Below, piece by piece: positions 48,274 through 61,000 of a stretch of DNA of 64,000 nucleotides; positions within the stretch are counted from its first letter, which is position 1, and each line of letters starts with the position of its first letter. The stretch is from Tremella fuciformis (Eukaryota; Basidiomycota; Tremellomycetes; Tremellales; Tremellaceae). The stretch covers positions 1,364,001-1,428,000 of the forward strand of contig CP136491.1 of NCBI GenBank assembly GCA_032768795.1. Reading direction: 5' to 3'. The position numbers and the translations under genes were made by a program. The notes beneath the pieces are model-generated. The model saw nothing but the letters and a program-made list of their open reading frames with translations. It was not told where the DNA came from and did no database searches.

Positions 48274-49029
48274 ATGTCCAGTAGCAAGTCTGGCAAATCC
48301 AGCTCTCGGAAAAAATCATCCTCAGGCGGGCTTCAAACATGCTGCGGGCCCACCGTGCTCCCCGCATGGGGCCTGCTACTGCCGCTCGCCTACACGGTCA
48401 TCATCGGCTTCGCTACCATCCCCAATTTCGCGTCGTTCACATACAACAACGGGCAGGAGAGATGGGGCATCTTCGCGTGGGGGTACAAGGAGGGCGACGC
48501 GCCGTCGTAAGTCCACTGTCGTGTCCGTGCGCGCAGGCGCTGACGGGCCGAACGCGTCTGGGGGCACTACCCTATGCCGCTCCTGGCGGGTGGCCAGACA
48601 AGCTCGCGCACGCGCCGGCGGTCCTGCTTGCCCAATTCGTATTTACGACATTTCTGATGTTTTACGTGGCGGCGCTGGCGCTCTTCGCTGTGCGGCTCAA
48701 GCCGCGGGAATATATCTTCGGGCTGCCGGTGTGGATGTACGCGCTGAGCGTGGTGCTGGCGCTGGGTGTGCTGGCGTGCGGGACGATGGACCTGGCGTTC
48801 TGGCTCATCGTCAAGCCGACGGCGGACGTCAGCTTGACTGTGCTGGGGTGGTTGTGCGTGACCCTGCCCGAGTCTCATTTGGTGTGGAGGACGGCTGACG
48901 GTCAGTGTATTCATTGGGGGCGCGCTGTGTGGGCTGGGCTGGCTCCTTGTGCTGTCGCAAATCTATGCGACACGGCAGGCGATACAGAAACGCCGGCGCG
49001 AGCAAGCCAAGAAGAAGTCAAATCGGTGA
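48274..49029 (+). CDS. small multi-pass membrane protein, function unknown
   Basis: The start MSSSKSGKSSSRKKSSSGG is basic. There are four or more membrane spans: GLLLPLAYTVIIGFATI, LLAQFVFTTFLMFYVAALAL, WMYALSVVLALGVLACGTM-type and ALCGLGWLLVLSQIY. The tail is strongly basic (RQAIQKRRREQAKKKSNR). The last intron (about 48853-48908, GTGCGT...GTCAG with a GGCTGAC branch) gives GWFVFIGGALC. The first intron is a problem: the good donor GTAAGT at 48507 is out of phase with every AG that would lead into the WPDKLAHAPAVLL exon. The model is therefore incomplete at that junction. No family was recognised. Confidence 0.6.
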
Positions 49030-49225
49030 AATAGAGCACGGCCAGCGGCACGGGCGCAAGTCGGATAAACAACAGAGAGGCAGGCTGCGCGTCGCTGATG
49101 CGGTACAACGAGGACCCAGCTTTGATCATTTCATTACGCATTCTGATCTAGTATATCTAGTTGGATGGCGTCCAGCGCGGCCGAGTCGGATTGTACAACG
49201 CGTCGTCGATCGAGTCAGATGGAAA

Positions 49226-52200
49226 TCACCTTTGTCCGGCATTGTGGCTCGGATAAAGATTGTCGTAGTTCGAGTACCCGTCGTAAGGGACGTCGTGGTC
49301 CCCTCGCCCAGCAGGTTGATCATAAGGTTGCGACACGCCATATCCCGGGACGTTCGGCCGGTACCCCAGGTCGCCAGTGTCCCACCTAGTGCCACTGTGA
49401 TCCTCGTCCGAGACATCGGTCGCCGTTCGCCGCAAGGTAGGCGGAGTGTATCCCATCGGTGGCTGCGTGTAGGCGCTTGGCGGGTACGGCACGCCGGTGT
49501 CGGTCGACTGAGCGTAATCGAGAAGCGGAGCGTTGTGCTCAGTGTCGGGACCCATTCGAGAAGCGCCGTATGGCCGACTCGGTTGACGACGTGCGGGGTA
49601 ATCTGGCGCGGGCACGCTCGGGATCAGCTGATCCGTAGAAGGATTGTCGAGTGGCAAGTTGACATTCGAGTTGAAAGCAGATGGCGATGCGTCCTGGGTA
49701 GGTAGGGGATAATGTCGGTACAATTCCTCGACATTCGGCGTGTTGGTCCGAGTGAGGGTAAAGTCGCTCTTTGTGCCGAGCATGTCCGTGGACGCGATAG
49801 AGCGAGCATCCTCCTCCGCTTGATGTGCCTCGTCCCTGCCTCCATCGCGAGCAGGGTCGTACTCGAGATTCTCCTCGCGCACGGCCTTGATCTCCAGCCC
49901 GTCGTGATCGTGCTTGCCCGCAAACCAGGGATAGCTCGACAGAACTTCTCGGGCGAGAGCTTCTTGGCTTTTGTGAACCATGATGGTGAAGAGCTTATCG
50001 GACTGCAGAGCCGGGTGCAAGAATCGCTTTTCCATCTCAGAGTGGTGAGTCCGCTTCTCCGACATGCGCGCTTGACGCTCGTAGTCGACCTCCTGCGGGC
50101 TGGGCAGATAGTACCTGAAGTGTTCCTCGGAAGTCCGGCTGAGGTATACCTTGAAACCCGCGATTATGAGAAGCGGCGGGACAGCGGCAATCGAGTCGAG
50201 CCATCGCTGACGGATCAAGCCCGTGGCTGCATGTCTCAGCAAGTATATCCCCGAATACGATTACACCCACTGAGGACCATGAGAAGCTGCATCAAGACGC
50301 AGCACGCCAGCAAGCGGTTGATGTAGACATTCCACTGGCGACCACCGCTTTCCGCCCGAGACACGTAGACGTAAAGCAATTGATATTTGTACTGGTGTAT
50401 CAGCGAAACTCGACGATACACTTGAATTTGGCTCACAACGACGGAAGAGAACCAAAAGACAAGACTTGCACCGATGACCACTAGTGGCGCGAGAGGTGCA
50501 TATATAAGCCCGACGCCCGCAATGAAAAGAAGGTTGACAATAACTACGAATCAGCTGCAATATCCGGGGGGAATGCCAGCTTACTGATGGCGTATTCGAA
50601 ATAGCTCGGCTTGGTCATCTCCCTGACTTCGCGAGGTGTGTGAGAGAACATGAAGCGGCGCAGCGAGACCAAGGCGAGTTTCAAGAGTTGGATCAATTCA
50701 AAGATGATCAAGAATCCTCGGAGTGGGAGCCAGGTGAGCCAATCTGTCTGTCAGTCTTGTAGCACGAGAAACATGTATCAGCCAAATTCACAAGTGCTCT
50801 GCTGAACATAGGTCCCCTGGATCTCTGCACACGTCAGCACAGATGATGGTGATTTGGGTAGCGACGTACTCGATGGAATGTCCTTCAAGCCATTCAGGAC
50901 GGCGGAAGCAGATTGATGTTGACCGATCTCTACGACCACTTGCGCAATAGCGGTATAGAAGACACTGAGCAGGGAGTAGACGATGAGGGTCGAGACGATC
51001 ATGAAGAAGAAGTAGCGCGCAATGACAGCTCGGTCGAGACGCGATCTTGTCGGAGCACCTTGATACCGACTGATCCGACGGATGACGATGGGCAACAGAT
51101 AGCCGAATATAGACGAGACAACGGACGGGAGCACACCGGAGATGATCGAGAACTGCGATGAGCCACGAGCCGTAGGCCGAGAAGGTGACTCACTGTCCAG
51201 TTGCCCCATCCACCGGCGTCCTTCCACTTTTCCAAAAAGCTAACATACACAGATAGAGCACTCAAGTTGGCCAAAAGCGAGACGACAAGTAACTGTCGGT
51301 CAGTGGGATGCTCGAAATGGCGGCAAGACCACTCACAGGCACAGTGTTGAAGAAGCAAACCAGACCAATCAAGAAGAAACCGAACGCCTTTCTCGACCCA
51401 ACTTCTGCGGGTTCCTTTGCGATGTTGTTCCAGATGATATCCTGAGGCATGGGAGCGAGATGCAGAGAGGCGCCAAACAGCTCTTTGAGCTTGCCCTGAT
51501 GAGCTCTGGCAATACGGTGCGCTTCGGCGATCGTTTTGAAAGTGACAAAGCCGTAGTTCTCGCCCTCGATCCGCTGCAGGGGTGCACCTCCTTTGCGAGC
51601 ACGCCGCTCCTTGCGGATCAAGGACTCTATGGCTTGTCTCTTGGCGTCGATGCGGTCGCGAAGGAACTTGATCTGTTTCGCGAGGTAATCAATCGCATCC
51701 TGGGCGTCAGATGAGGCGCTGTCTCGTGGTCCGAACCTACACGTTTCTCGCCACCCATACCGAGAAAACCACCTTTGGTGATGGTAGGTCTCTTCTTGGC
51801 CACCCGCCCGTTCTTGAGATACTTGACGAGGTGCTGTTCCAGCTCGGCTACCGCCTCGTTGTGGTCATCAACAAGCTCGGGGAAATCGTCCAGCCGCCGG
51901 CCTATAGTCGTGCAGTCGATCTCCGGGCCAATCTTGATCCCATCGACCTTGAGCAGGCCCATGAGCGCTACCAGCCCCTCGTCGGTCCTATAGTCTTTCC
52001 GGATCTGAGTCACCATGAGAGTCCTGGAGTAGATCTTTGACTGGTATGCGGGAGATCGGAACCAGCGAGACCGAAGCATAACCTGCGGGTCAGGCTATAT
52101 AAAGCGAAACGAGTGCTCAGGCTCACCATAGAACCCCAATTCCGCCAGACTGCGCGTCAGCGAGAAGCCCAAGACGAGCAACGCCGGAGACTCACTGAAA

Positions 52201-52935
52201 TACATGATGACGAAATCTGCGCATCAGCGGCTGCCACGATGAGGCGAAGCACGACCCACTGAAGACATAGCTGGCAGCGAGGGCGGGCCACATCCAGCTG
52301 CCCTTGACGTTTTGGATCGTCAACAGACTGAGAGCGTTCCTCGAGCTGCTGTCCACGTATTTCACATTGTAGATGATGTTGACGATCATGAGACCGAGCG
52401 AGAGGGCGGAAATGACGGAGAAGGAGTTGCGGAGGAGACGCAGGAAGCGCAGGAAGGTCGTGGCGTCCAGACCTGCGAGTCATGAGTGGTGCGCTTGCGC
52501 ATGACAGAGAGGTCCGTACCGATGTTCGCGATCATCTGCTCCTCTTTCATGTGGAGGACGGGACTGAACCAGGCAAAGAAACCGTTCGATATGGGGGGCG
52601 GAGGCGGCTCATAGTCGACGTCCTCGCCGGCCTCGGCGGTCTTGGGCAGCTGATACTTGATCTGGACGGGTCAGCTGCTGCACTGCGACCGAGTGTGCAG
52701 CTACTTTTGGCGCATACACCCGCTTTTCTCTCGGTCGGAAGAATGAGAACGCAAGTACGGTCCCGGCCTGGCATGCGATCAGCTATACCCATGTCCAATT
52801 ACGATCCTCGCTCACCGAGATGGCCGTCATCAGCGCCAACTGGGATCCGACAGCTTTGAGCGAGACCTGCGTCAGGGTCTTCTCGTAGCTGGCGACCAGC
52901 GACGAGACGCTGGACCCGTCAAAGGTCTGCGTCAT
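49226..52935 (-). CDS. CSC1/RSN1-type calcium-permeable osmosensitive channel (DUF221/TMEM63 family)
   Basis: The family comprises stress-gated cation channels (yeast Csc1, plant OSCA). The start MTQTFDGSSVSSLVASYEKT is followed by an early span QLALMTAIS/AGTVLAFSFFRPREK. Next comes PISNGFFAWFSPVLHMKEEQ, the conserved cytosolic segment. A cytosolic domain includes SRTLMVTQIRKDYR, ALMGLLKVDGIKIG and GENYGFVTFKTIAEAHR, then LHLAPMPQDIIWNNI. The 7TM core includes FGYLLPIVIRRISRYQG, YFFFMIVSTLIVYSLLSV and RFMFSHTPREVREMTKP. Eleven or so spans are expected. The long cytosolic tail is Pro/Tyr/Asp-rich. The gene is near 1000 residues with about ten introns. Confidence 0.87.
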
Positions 52936-53877
52936 GGCGGGTGGGCGGGAGCGGCAGCGAGAGCAAGAGCAAGAGCGGTGTCTGAGGATGTGAGAAGATG
53001 GTCGAGTGTCGGTCGCCTTTTCACTCGCTGCGCTGCAATGATGTCACGCAGAGGCCAGAGCTCGCTGGGGCGAGTTGCCGACGTTTCAGGTCGTTCGGAT
53101 TGGCGCCCTCGATAATTGGTCTTGCGACCTGCGCAGAGCAAGATGTCGTCGAGATGAAGGGAATCAGAGAGTTGATCCAGATGATATGAGAGATGAGATA
53201 TGACGTTTGGCCCGACCCCTCGAAATAAAAGAGAGAACCCCCAAACCCGACCAAGTACAATACAGGAACCAACCCACCGAGAAAGAAATCCCAGAGTGGA
53301 GAGCGGAGTCAGGGGTCATTGTTCCGACGATGGGGTGGGGATGGTCCCTTAACGCGCGTCTGGACTCTGATGATGAAACGCGTAAATCTGCCACAGCATT
53401 CAGGATCCAAAAGCACATGGCACATCACACACCGTGCCTGCGGATCCCCACTCTTCCTCCACTCTCCGCAGTGACCACTCGTCATGCATCATGCTGGTAA
53501 TGGTAGTGGTGATGGGTGGTGGTAAATGCTGGGACAGCACGCCTGGGCGCACGTCATGCTATCATACAATAGGCAGAGAAGGGGTTAGGGGGGCACACGA
53601 GATCCAACACGGGGGCAGCACCATCACACAAGTCGACTGGCTATTCGTCCATCAATCCGTTGAGAGGCGTAGAGCGACGGCGGGCAAAGTCGTGCCCGTT
53701 CCCAGCTTGGAGAGCCTCTTGCTGCTCGTGCTCATCCTCGTCGTCCATTCCACGAGGCAACATCTCAAAGTCTTCCGCAGCCTCTATATCAACATGCCGT
53801 AGGGTGCGTTTCGTGCCGGATCCTGGACATCAGCTAGCTCAAGTCCTCGAGACATGTCAGCACTCACTCCCGAGTCC
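52936..53877. other. intergenic region between the channel and sugar-transporter genes
   Basis: About 940 bases upstream of the channel gene and downstream of the transporter stop. It contains purine-rich tracts and a GGTGGTGATGGG-like stretch (about 53500-53525). No supported coding region is seen, and the small open frames lack splice support. Confidence 0.45.
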
Positions 53878-56528
53878 CTATTGACCGCTCAAGGCCCGAT
53901 ACGAAGTGCGATCGGGTCCGTTGTTCCCTCTTCTCAACAGCCCACCCGTCATTCGAGATATCAATCCCTCGTCTCGGCTGTTGCGTGTACGAGGGGCTGG
54001 TGACGACTTGCGCGAGGTCGGCAAGGAGGATCCGGTCGATCTACTTCGCCTTCGACTGCCAACCAATGAAGAAGTTTCGGACAAGAGCGAAGCGTCGTCG
54101 GCGTCCGAGTTGTCATCGTCGTCGTCGTCGACGATCTCTGCGCATCCGTCAGTCGTGTCCGCTGTCATGCCAGTGCTACATACCGTCTCCGAATAGCTTG
54201 TCCATCTCTTCGAGCGGCACGCCTCTCGTCTCGGGATACAGAAAGTAGACTATCTGATCAGCTCGACTTAGTAAGACGGCTGTAGGTCTCACCCAACACA
54301 AAGGACACGGCACAGAAGAAAGCGTGCATTGGGTATAGTCGCCAACCGATGAGTTCTTGAAAGACGGGCGTGGACACTCCGACCCAGTAGTTCTGCATCG
54401 TCAGCAGGGCTTGGGTGAAGTGCAAAGGACCAACAGCTATCCAGTTCTGATGATCAGCATGCAATCAAAAGCAGTCGAAGGAGAACACTGACCGTGGCAG
54501 TGGATAATGAGACGCCTTTTGCACGGAAAGCGAGTGGCATGATTTCGGGTGGATAGAGCCTCTTTATCAGTGCCGACCTGATATGAGGTCAAGTCAAGGA
54601 CTGACCATGGGACCGGACCCCAGCTTGTACCAAACACCGCGTTGTAGATCACGACGCATACCACCACTGCGTTTGGCGTGATAGCTTGATCAATGTAGAT
54701 CCACCATCCCGTAGCGGTCAGCGCAATAGACATGGCCACAGCTCCAAGCAAGAGGATCGGTCGTCGTCCAGCTCGGTCCATCAAGAACCACCTGTCGATC
54801 AGTCATACAATCAAGGCCAGGAAGGGAAGCTCACGGGAGTATGGTGCTCGCGACGTAGAACAGGGAGTTGATGCCCGTCATCAGGATCGCATCCCGTCCA
54901 ATCCACCCAGCCTCTAGACGATGGTCAGCACAAGTTCCCGGCTTCGATCTTGATATTTACGTTCGAAGACCAGTGCTGAGCCAAGGTCAGCTGAGGCCGG
55001 ATCAGTTTCTTGGATCACTCACGGGCATAGTACGAGATGACTGCGAGGTGTGAGCACAAAATAGCCTCTCACTGTCAACGGACGCACCATTGATCCCATT
55101 CTGTCTGTCAGTACAGGCTCATCAAATTCGAAAAGGAGTTCACCAGTTGAGCGAACATCTGACTGCTCATTGCAATGAGGACCCGACCTTTGTATCGCCT
55201 CCAAAGCGCCTTATACGACCGGTCTCCAACGGCTCGCTGAGTGGTCAGTGCTGGTACTCCGAGCGTCTGTAGACTAACGTCGGCCAGCACCGCATCTCTA
55301 ATCTCTTTGTACTCCGCAATGACTAGCTCGTCGTCTAGATCTCGGCCTTGAAAATCGGCAATAACAGCCAGACCTTCGACCTCCTGATCGGTGTCTACCA
55401 AGAATCTAATACATCAGTTTGTGCCAGACATGTAGATAGTTAAGCCAACCGAGGGGATTCAGGCGTCACAAAGCTGCCGATCGCGAGGAAGAGGCCGCCC
55501 AGACATTGCACCGATAGCGGCACACGCCATGACCAATCCGAATGGAAGTAGGACGCAGCATAGCCTATCCACACGGAACAAGCGTAACCAACTACGTTCC
55601 CAGTGAACTCGACGGACCCGAGGAGTCCGCGCTGGTGATGTCAGACAGGTCAACCTCGGCAGAGAACTAAACCGACGTGGTCTGCGGGGGAGATCTCGGA
55701 CTGATGATGTCAGCTTCAAGGCGCATTCCAGCTTCACAACTCGCCTGATAGATGGGAACGACCATGCTGAGCATCCCCACGCCAAAGCCTGAGATGACGC
55801 GCCCTATCACCATAGTGGTATAGCTGTTGCAAAACGTCTGGAAGGCTCCGCCAATAGTGAATGTAATCGCTCCGGATCGAAGGGTCATCCGTCTTCCGTA
55901 GTTGTCTGCCATCGGGGCTGCTGCGAGAGATGTCACTGACTCGTGAGTCTGGGCCCGATATGTCTTTGAGGTATGACCGACAGAATGCGCCTATCTCGAG
56001 CACTGCCACCATGCTTTCATGTCAGTGTTTCGCAATGATAAAAGCTAGCGGCTCACTTGCCAAGCTCGGCCGAAGTGGGTTGATGGACTGAGAGTCAGCG
56101 AGACAGCAGTACGGACGGGAAGGCCACATACAGTACGCTCTGAGGGTTGGAAAGAAACGCATCAGCATCGAGATAGTGCGCAGCCTGATACCCGCAACTC
56201 ACTTGAAGTAAGGCCCAGTGATGATACCTGGTGCGTCAGCGACGCCACACATCTTGAGAGGTGCGTCGCGAGCTTACCGGACATGACTCTGGATGTGCAA
56301 GAAAAACGTGAGCATATGACCGACAATTATGGCGCCTGCTGGCTCACCCCTGATCATACCTGTAAGAAGCGTTAGCGTGCTGTACCGGGCAAGGAATGGT
56401 AGGTGCACGTACCCAAAGAGCCATACTCCCACGCTGAGGAAAACTGTCACGCTATAGAGTAGACTTTTCCCTCTCAACCTATTGTCCGTCTTGCCGTGAA
56501 CCACGGGGATGGCCGGGTCCACGGGCAT
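53878..56528 (-). CDS. MFS sugar transporter (hexose/SP family)
   Basis: This is a twelve-span sugar porter of the plasma membrane. The first in-frame ATG gives MPVDPAIPVVHGKTDNR. An early span is LLYSVTVFLSVGVWLFGY, followed after splicing by the usual DQG block. Signature pieces are MADNYGRRMTLRSGA (loop 2-3), MVIGRVISGFGVGMLSMVVP (span 4), PESPRWLV, and MFAQLNGIN-type sequence before span 7. Later come SLFYVASTILPWFLMDRAGRR (loop 8-9) and ETRGVPLEEMDKLFGDG after span 12. The C-terminus is long, acidic and serine-rich (EIVDDDDDDNSDADDASLL), a likely regulatory tail. About ten introns. Sugar specificity cannot be read. Confidence 0.85.
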
Positions 56529-56762
56529 GTCGACGGAGGAACGAGGTGATTCTTGGGTGAGGGACACAGCGTGATCAAGATCTCGACCTAGTTGAGGGCC
56601 AGTGAGAGCCGTACGAGTTGTTCGGAAAGGCCGTACGTCGTGTCTGACGCCTTTGTCTGGCTCCTTTGATGACGAGCGAGTCGAGAAGAGTTGCAGAAGA
56701 GGTCGAACTGGGACGGTCGATAAAGGGGGTTTGTCCTCGTCCCAACTGCGACGGACGCTAAG

Positions 56763-56774
56763 TTACGTCACGTG
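56763..56774. promoter_or_regulatory. overlapping CRE-like and E-box sites
   Basis: TTACGTCA (56763-56770) is an ATF/CREB-like half-palindrome and overlaps CACGTG (56769-56774). They lie 97-108 bases upstream of the RRP45 ATG, in the 342-base divergent promoter shared with the sugar transporter. Confidence 0.5.
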
Positions 56775-56870
56775 GCGCCCATAACCTTTTGACAAGTTTC
56801 AATCCTCTCCTCGCTCTCTGCTAGCGTACTCGACTGGAAGTGCAGACCAGATGCGCAAAGTCCGGTGAAC

Positions 56871-57904
56871 ATGCCTAGGGAGATCGATCCGCCCTCCGTC
56901 CAGCGCGACTTTGTGCTGGCAGCCCTCAAGGAGGGCAAGCGGCTCGATGGTCGCGCAACTCTGGAAATGAGGAACGTCAGTATCGAATTTGGAGATGAAC
57001 TTGGCTGCTGCGAGTGCCGTCTGGGCAAGACCGCGTACGTCCATTTTACGACCGGCTCAAGGCTCTTTTGCTCACTGATAGCGTCCTGGCTCAAGTCACT
57101 GCGGCGATCGTGAAGCCAAGAGATGATCGTCCGTACGAGGGTTTCCTCCTCATCAATTCCGAGATCAGCCCCATGGCGTCGAGCGCATACGAGAATGGGC
57201 GGCACGTCTCGCCACAGCTGCTGCATGGGTTACAAGCTGATATTCAGAGCATCTGATGATGAGGTGCTCATAACGCGCATGCTGGAGAAGAGCATCCGGA
57301 GAACCGAGGCAATCGATCGAGAAGCGTTGTGCATCATTGCAGGGGAGAAAGTCTGGCAGCTACGCTTGACGCTACACTTCCTCTCCGACTCTGGCAATCT
57401 ACTCGACTGCGCCTCATTGGCATCTATGGCCGCGTTGCGCCATTTCAGGAAGCCAGATGTCGAGGTCATCGGAGACGAGATCACGGTCGTGAGCTCCATT
57501 GAGTTATTCTTGTGCCCCTCGCTTACCATGTATAGCACTCGCCGGACGAACGCGCCCCTGTACCATTAGCCTTGCACCACATCCCGCTTTGCCTCACATA
57601 CGCATACTTTCCCAAGTGCGTAGTCTGCTCCATGATACGCTTGGACTGGCGCTGACGAGCCAGTCTTCCACCCGTGCTCGATCCGACTCATCTCGAAGAG
57701 ACATTGGCGGCTGGCACTCTGTCCCTCACTCTGAATGCGCAGCGAGAGATCTGCGTGCTCTCCAAAGCCGGCGGTGCACCTCTGCCGGCCAGCGATATAA
57801 TGGGCGTTGTGCGGGTGGGAGTGGATAGAGTGCGAGAATTGGTGGTTCGCATAGATCAAGCTTTGGAGCTCGATCGCGCTACGCGAGTCGTTGAGGTACG
57901 ATGA
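56871..57904 (+). CDS. RRP45: exosome subunit Rrp45 (EXOSC9, RNase PH-like)
   Basis: This is a structural RNase PH-fold subunit of the nine-membered RNA exosome ring. The start MPREIDPPSVQRDFVLAAL is followed by GKRLDGRATLEMRNVSIEFG and CCECRLGKTAVLAQVTAAIV across the first intron (57036-57083). EGFLLINSEISPMAS, MLEKSIRRTEAIDREALCI, GEKVWQLRLTLHFL and DSGNLLDCASLASMAAL follow in canonical order. The later half continues through FRKPDVEVIGDEI, VDPTHLEETLAAGTLSL-like and QREICVLSKAGGAPL. The length, about 285 residues, lacks the long acidic C-terminal tail of human EXOSC9 and is like the yeast form. Four or five introns. Confidence 0.9.
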
Positions 57905-58019
57905 GCATTGCTGCGCATGTCCATTTCCCCGTCAGGCGATACCCAGCATGTCCGACCCATACCCCGCATAACCATCTGCATGCATTTCATGATCGCTGCC
58001 ATCCATGATAATTGAGCCT

Positions 58020-61000
58020 ATGACCCAGGCACAGCCTCAAAGGTACGAGGCGGCGTAGGTCGCCGGTTTCAACTCTTTCGTCAAGGCTTTTCGGTGGACA
58101 CGAAGTTGCGCTTGACCAGTAGACACGCTCGAGCACATCAATCGAGAGCTGCAGTAGGAGCGTACCAGACGCGGTGGTCGCGACGTGCGCGATTTCTGCG
58201 ACAACGACGAGCTCTCAAAGGACCTCTGGCAACCCCTCGCCCGCTCAGATCACCATATCTTTGCTGTGTCCCCATCTGTTCTGAGATCCATTCGACCCTT
58301 TCCCAACTCATCTCAACGACATCTGACTCAAGCCGACCCGAGCCGGACAGCGATATACAAATCGATCTTGCTGCTGCTCACGTACAATTGCTTCCGACTG
58401 TCGTCCCGCATGCCCCGTCCTCAGGGGCCGGGTCAATGGAACGTCTCTTCAGGTGAGAAATCGATTCGACACAATTATACCACGCGAAGCTGACAGCTTC
58501 CAGTAGGAAGAGAGCCGTATCCAATGTCGACCATACCCGACGACCGCAGCAGCTGAGGAAATCTCCCTCGTCCCGAGAACTGGGGGAGAGTTCCAACAAA
58601 AGACGAGTCGAGGCGGATCCCCTTCGACCCACTGTTGCAGACATGCCTGCCAGTAGCAAAGTCGCCGACTTTGCCCCTCGGCTCGATGTAGATATCCGGA
58701 ACTCTCTCATGCTGCCGGGGTGAGTCGAGCGAGCGCGCGTGATCCTGCTGGCCTAGTGCTGATTGTGGCCCAGCTTGTCTGAACAATTCGGGCTTCTCAT
58801 CCCAGCCTTATCGACCGCTCCCGAAGAGACGATCCGAGACCTCTTCGCCGCCCAGCGCCGTCGGGCTGACGGGCCGGCTCTGACAGAGGAGGAGGAGGAG
58901 ATGTTTCTTGCCGAGTTGCGAGGGTCCCCGGCAATCAGCTCCGCGCCAGTCCCGCCAGTGAACAGAGCTACTCGAGGGGAGCCCAGTAGAGCACGGCCCA
59001 ATCACTCTGGTCATCCGATTCAATCGCTCAGCCTAAATCAGCACCTTTCGCATCCTGACTCGACATGGACAACGCTGGAAGCCGGCCCGTCCTCCGCCCC
59101 GTCAGGAATCCACTTCCCATACGGCGTGAGCTCACCGCCACCGACATCGGCATCATTCTCCTCCTTCCGAACATTTGGCGTTAGCAATGACGACGAAAAG
59201 CCTAGCGTCAAATCTTACGGGTTTAGCGGATCCGGGGCCATGCGAGACGACAGCTATCTCCGCAAAGTGCAGAAAGGGGCTCGAGAAAGGGATCTGGCGA
59301 ATTCCAAGAAGGACCAGGTCGACAAAGAGTCTCCACGACGACAAGCTCCCCTGCCCGCGGCTATCTCGACCGGAAAGGCGAACGCATCGTGGACTGCCGA
59401 CCGGCCAGTGATCGGCACTGGAAGCTCTGCTGGGAATGAATGGATGGAGCAGTACGCGACGCCGACCTCATTGCCGGCTCTGCCCACACCTGGCAGCCTG
59501 CATGACGATGAGCAAATCGCGCTCGCACATTCCTCGCGGCCTCACGGCGAAGCATTGCCTTTTGAACCACAAGATGCAGAGAGATCATCGCTTTTATCCG
59601 CCAAGCAGAACCGGCAGTCCTTCCTGCACGCTTTGACTCCATCCCAAGTCAGGCGCATCTCCATGGCGCTTGCAGACGTCGACTATCGCCTGCATCCTTA
59701 CCGATCGCCGCTGCCCCAGATGTCAGAAGATCGCGAGGAAGTTCTCGTTCCGGCCTCAAGTCAAGACGACCCGCTCAGAACAAGGTCGACCCAGCATACC
59801 CGGCATCCGTCAAGTTCATCAGTGCGGAGCATCACCTCCCAATCTTCTGGCCTGCCTGCGTCCCCTAGAACACATGATCTGGCTGCTCACGTGTCAAGCG
59901 AGGGCGTCGCTCCGCTCGTCCCACGGCCCGTCCTCACACCGGTCAGGACTCTCCCAGTCCGCCATACTCCGTCGCTATCGACAGACTTAGGCGACCATCC
60001 CAATCCTATCGTTCCGCTATACGTGCCCGGACAACCGCGCCCGGTCAGATCGTTACATCGGTCCGAAGGTTCGGTGTCCACAGCAAACGAGGCTTCGAGT
60101 GTGCAGAACTCGCCCATGCTGTCTGATATCTCTTCGCTTTCTGGCCGAGCAAGAAGCGACTTGACGCCCACGCAGCCGGTGAATCCGTACATCAAAGCTC
60201 GTACAAGCTCTCTGAGTAAACCCACACAATCAGCACACAGGGCCACAATGTCACCGCCCGCAGAGTCTTCCAAGTCCTTTGGTGACGTCAATACACCGGA
60301 CAAACCACGTTCCCGAGAGGCGGCGGTACCTCGAGGCAGCTCGCCCTTCGAAATGATGGTTCGAACGCCCTCTGAAAGCATCCTGGAGGAGGCCGACGAA
60401 GGAAAGGAAGATGAACTCAGCCTCGACGAGAGCAGACACAGTAGCATATCCAGCGAGATGCCGCAGGTCAGATCGCTTCTTAATCGTCGCAGTGTGGCCG
60501 ACTCTCACCGCGGCCCCAGTGACATACTTGGGTCAAACTTGTCCCATGGCGACCTGGCGCCCCAAATGATGGAGAATGGCAATGCGTGGTCACACGAGGG
60601 CATCATCGAGTACTCGTCATCTGGCACTGTCTCACGTGCAAAGTCGCCCACAAGTCTGCGGCAACGAGACTCTAGCGGTTCTTCCGGCTCAAACTTCCTC
60701 GATACGGCAAATGAGGACTCGCCCCTACATGGCGTTGAGTTTGATGGCGATGGACAGCATCACTTTGGAGTGAAGAATCCTAAACCAGACGATCTCTCGC
60801 GCCTTCTGCGGAAATTGAGTGGACTGGGGCAGGAAGAGCTGGTTCTTCTGCAGGGCAAGCTTGTGGAGAAGGCCAAAATAGAGCGACAAGCTCTCAGAGA
60901 CGGGGATGCAGCCAGTCCGGGTCTGGCAGTGAGCACTTTTTGGGATTGAGGCGGCCACGGCTAACGTCAGTTCACGTCAGTTCTGCATCCCATATCCTCC

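Noticed and set aside
53575..53600. Telomere-like GGGGTTAGGGGGG sequence
   Set aside because: It occurs only once and is flanked by ordinary genes; not a telomere or telomeric tract.
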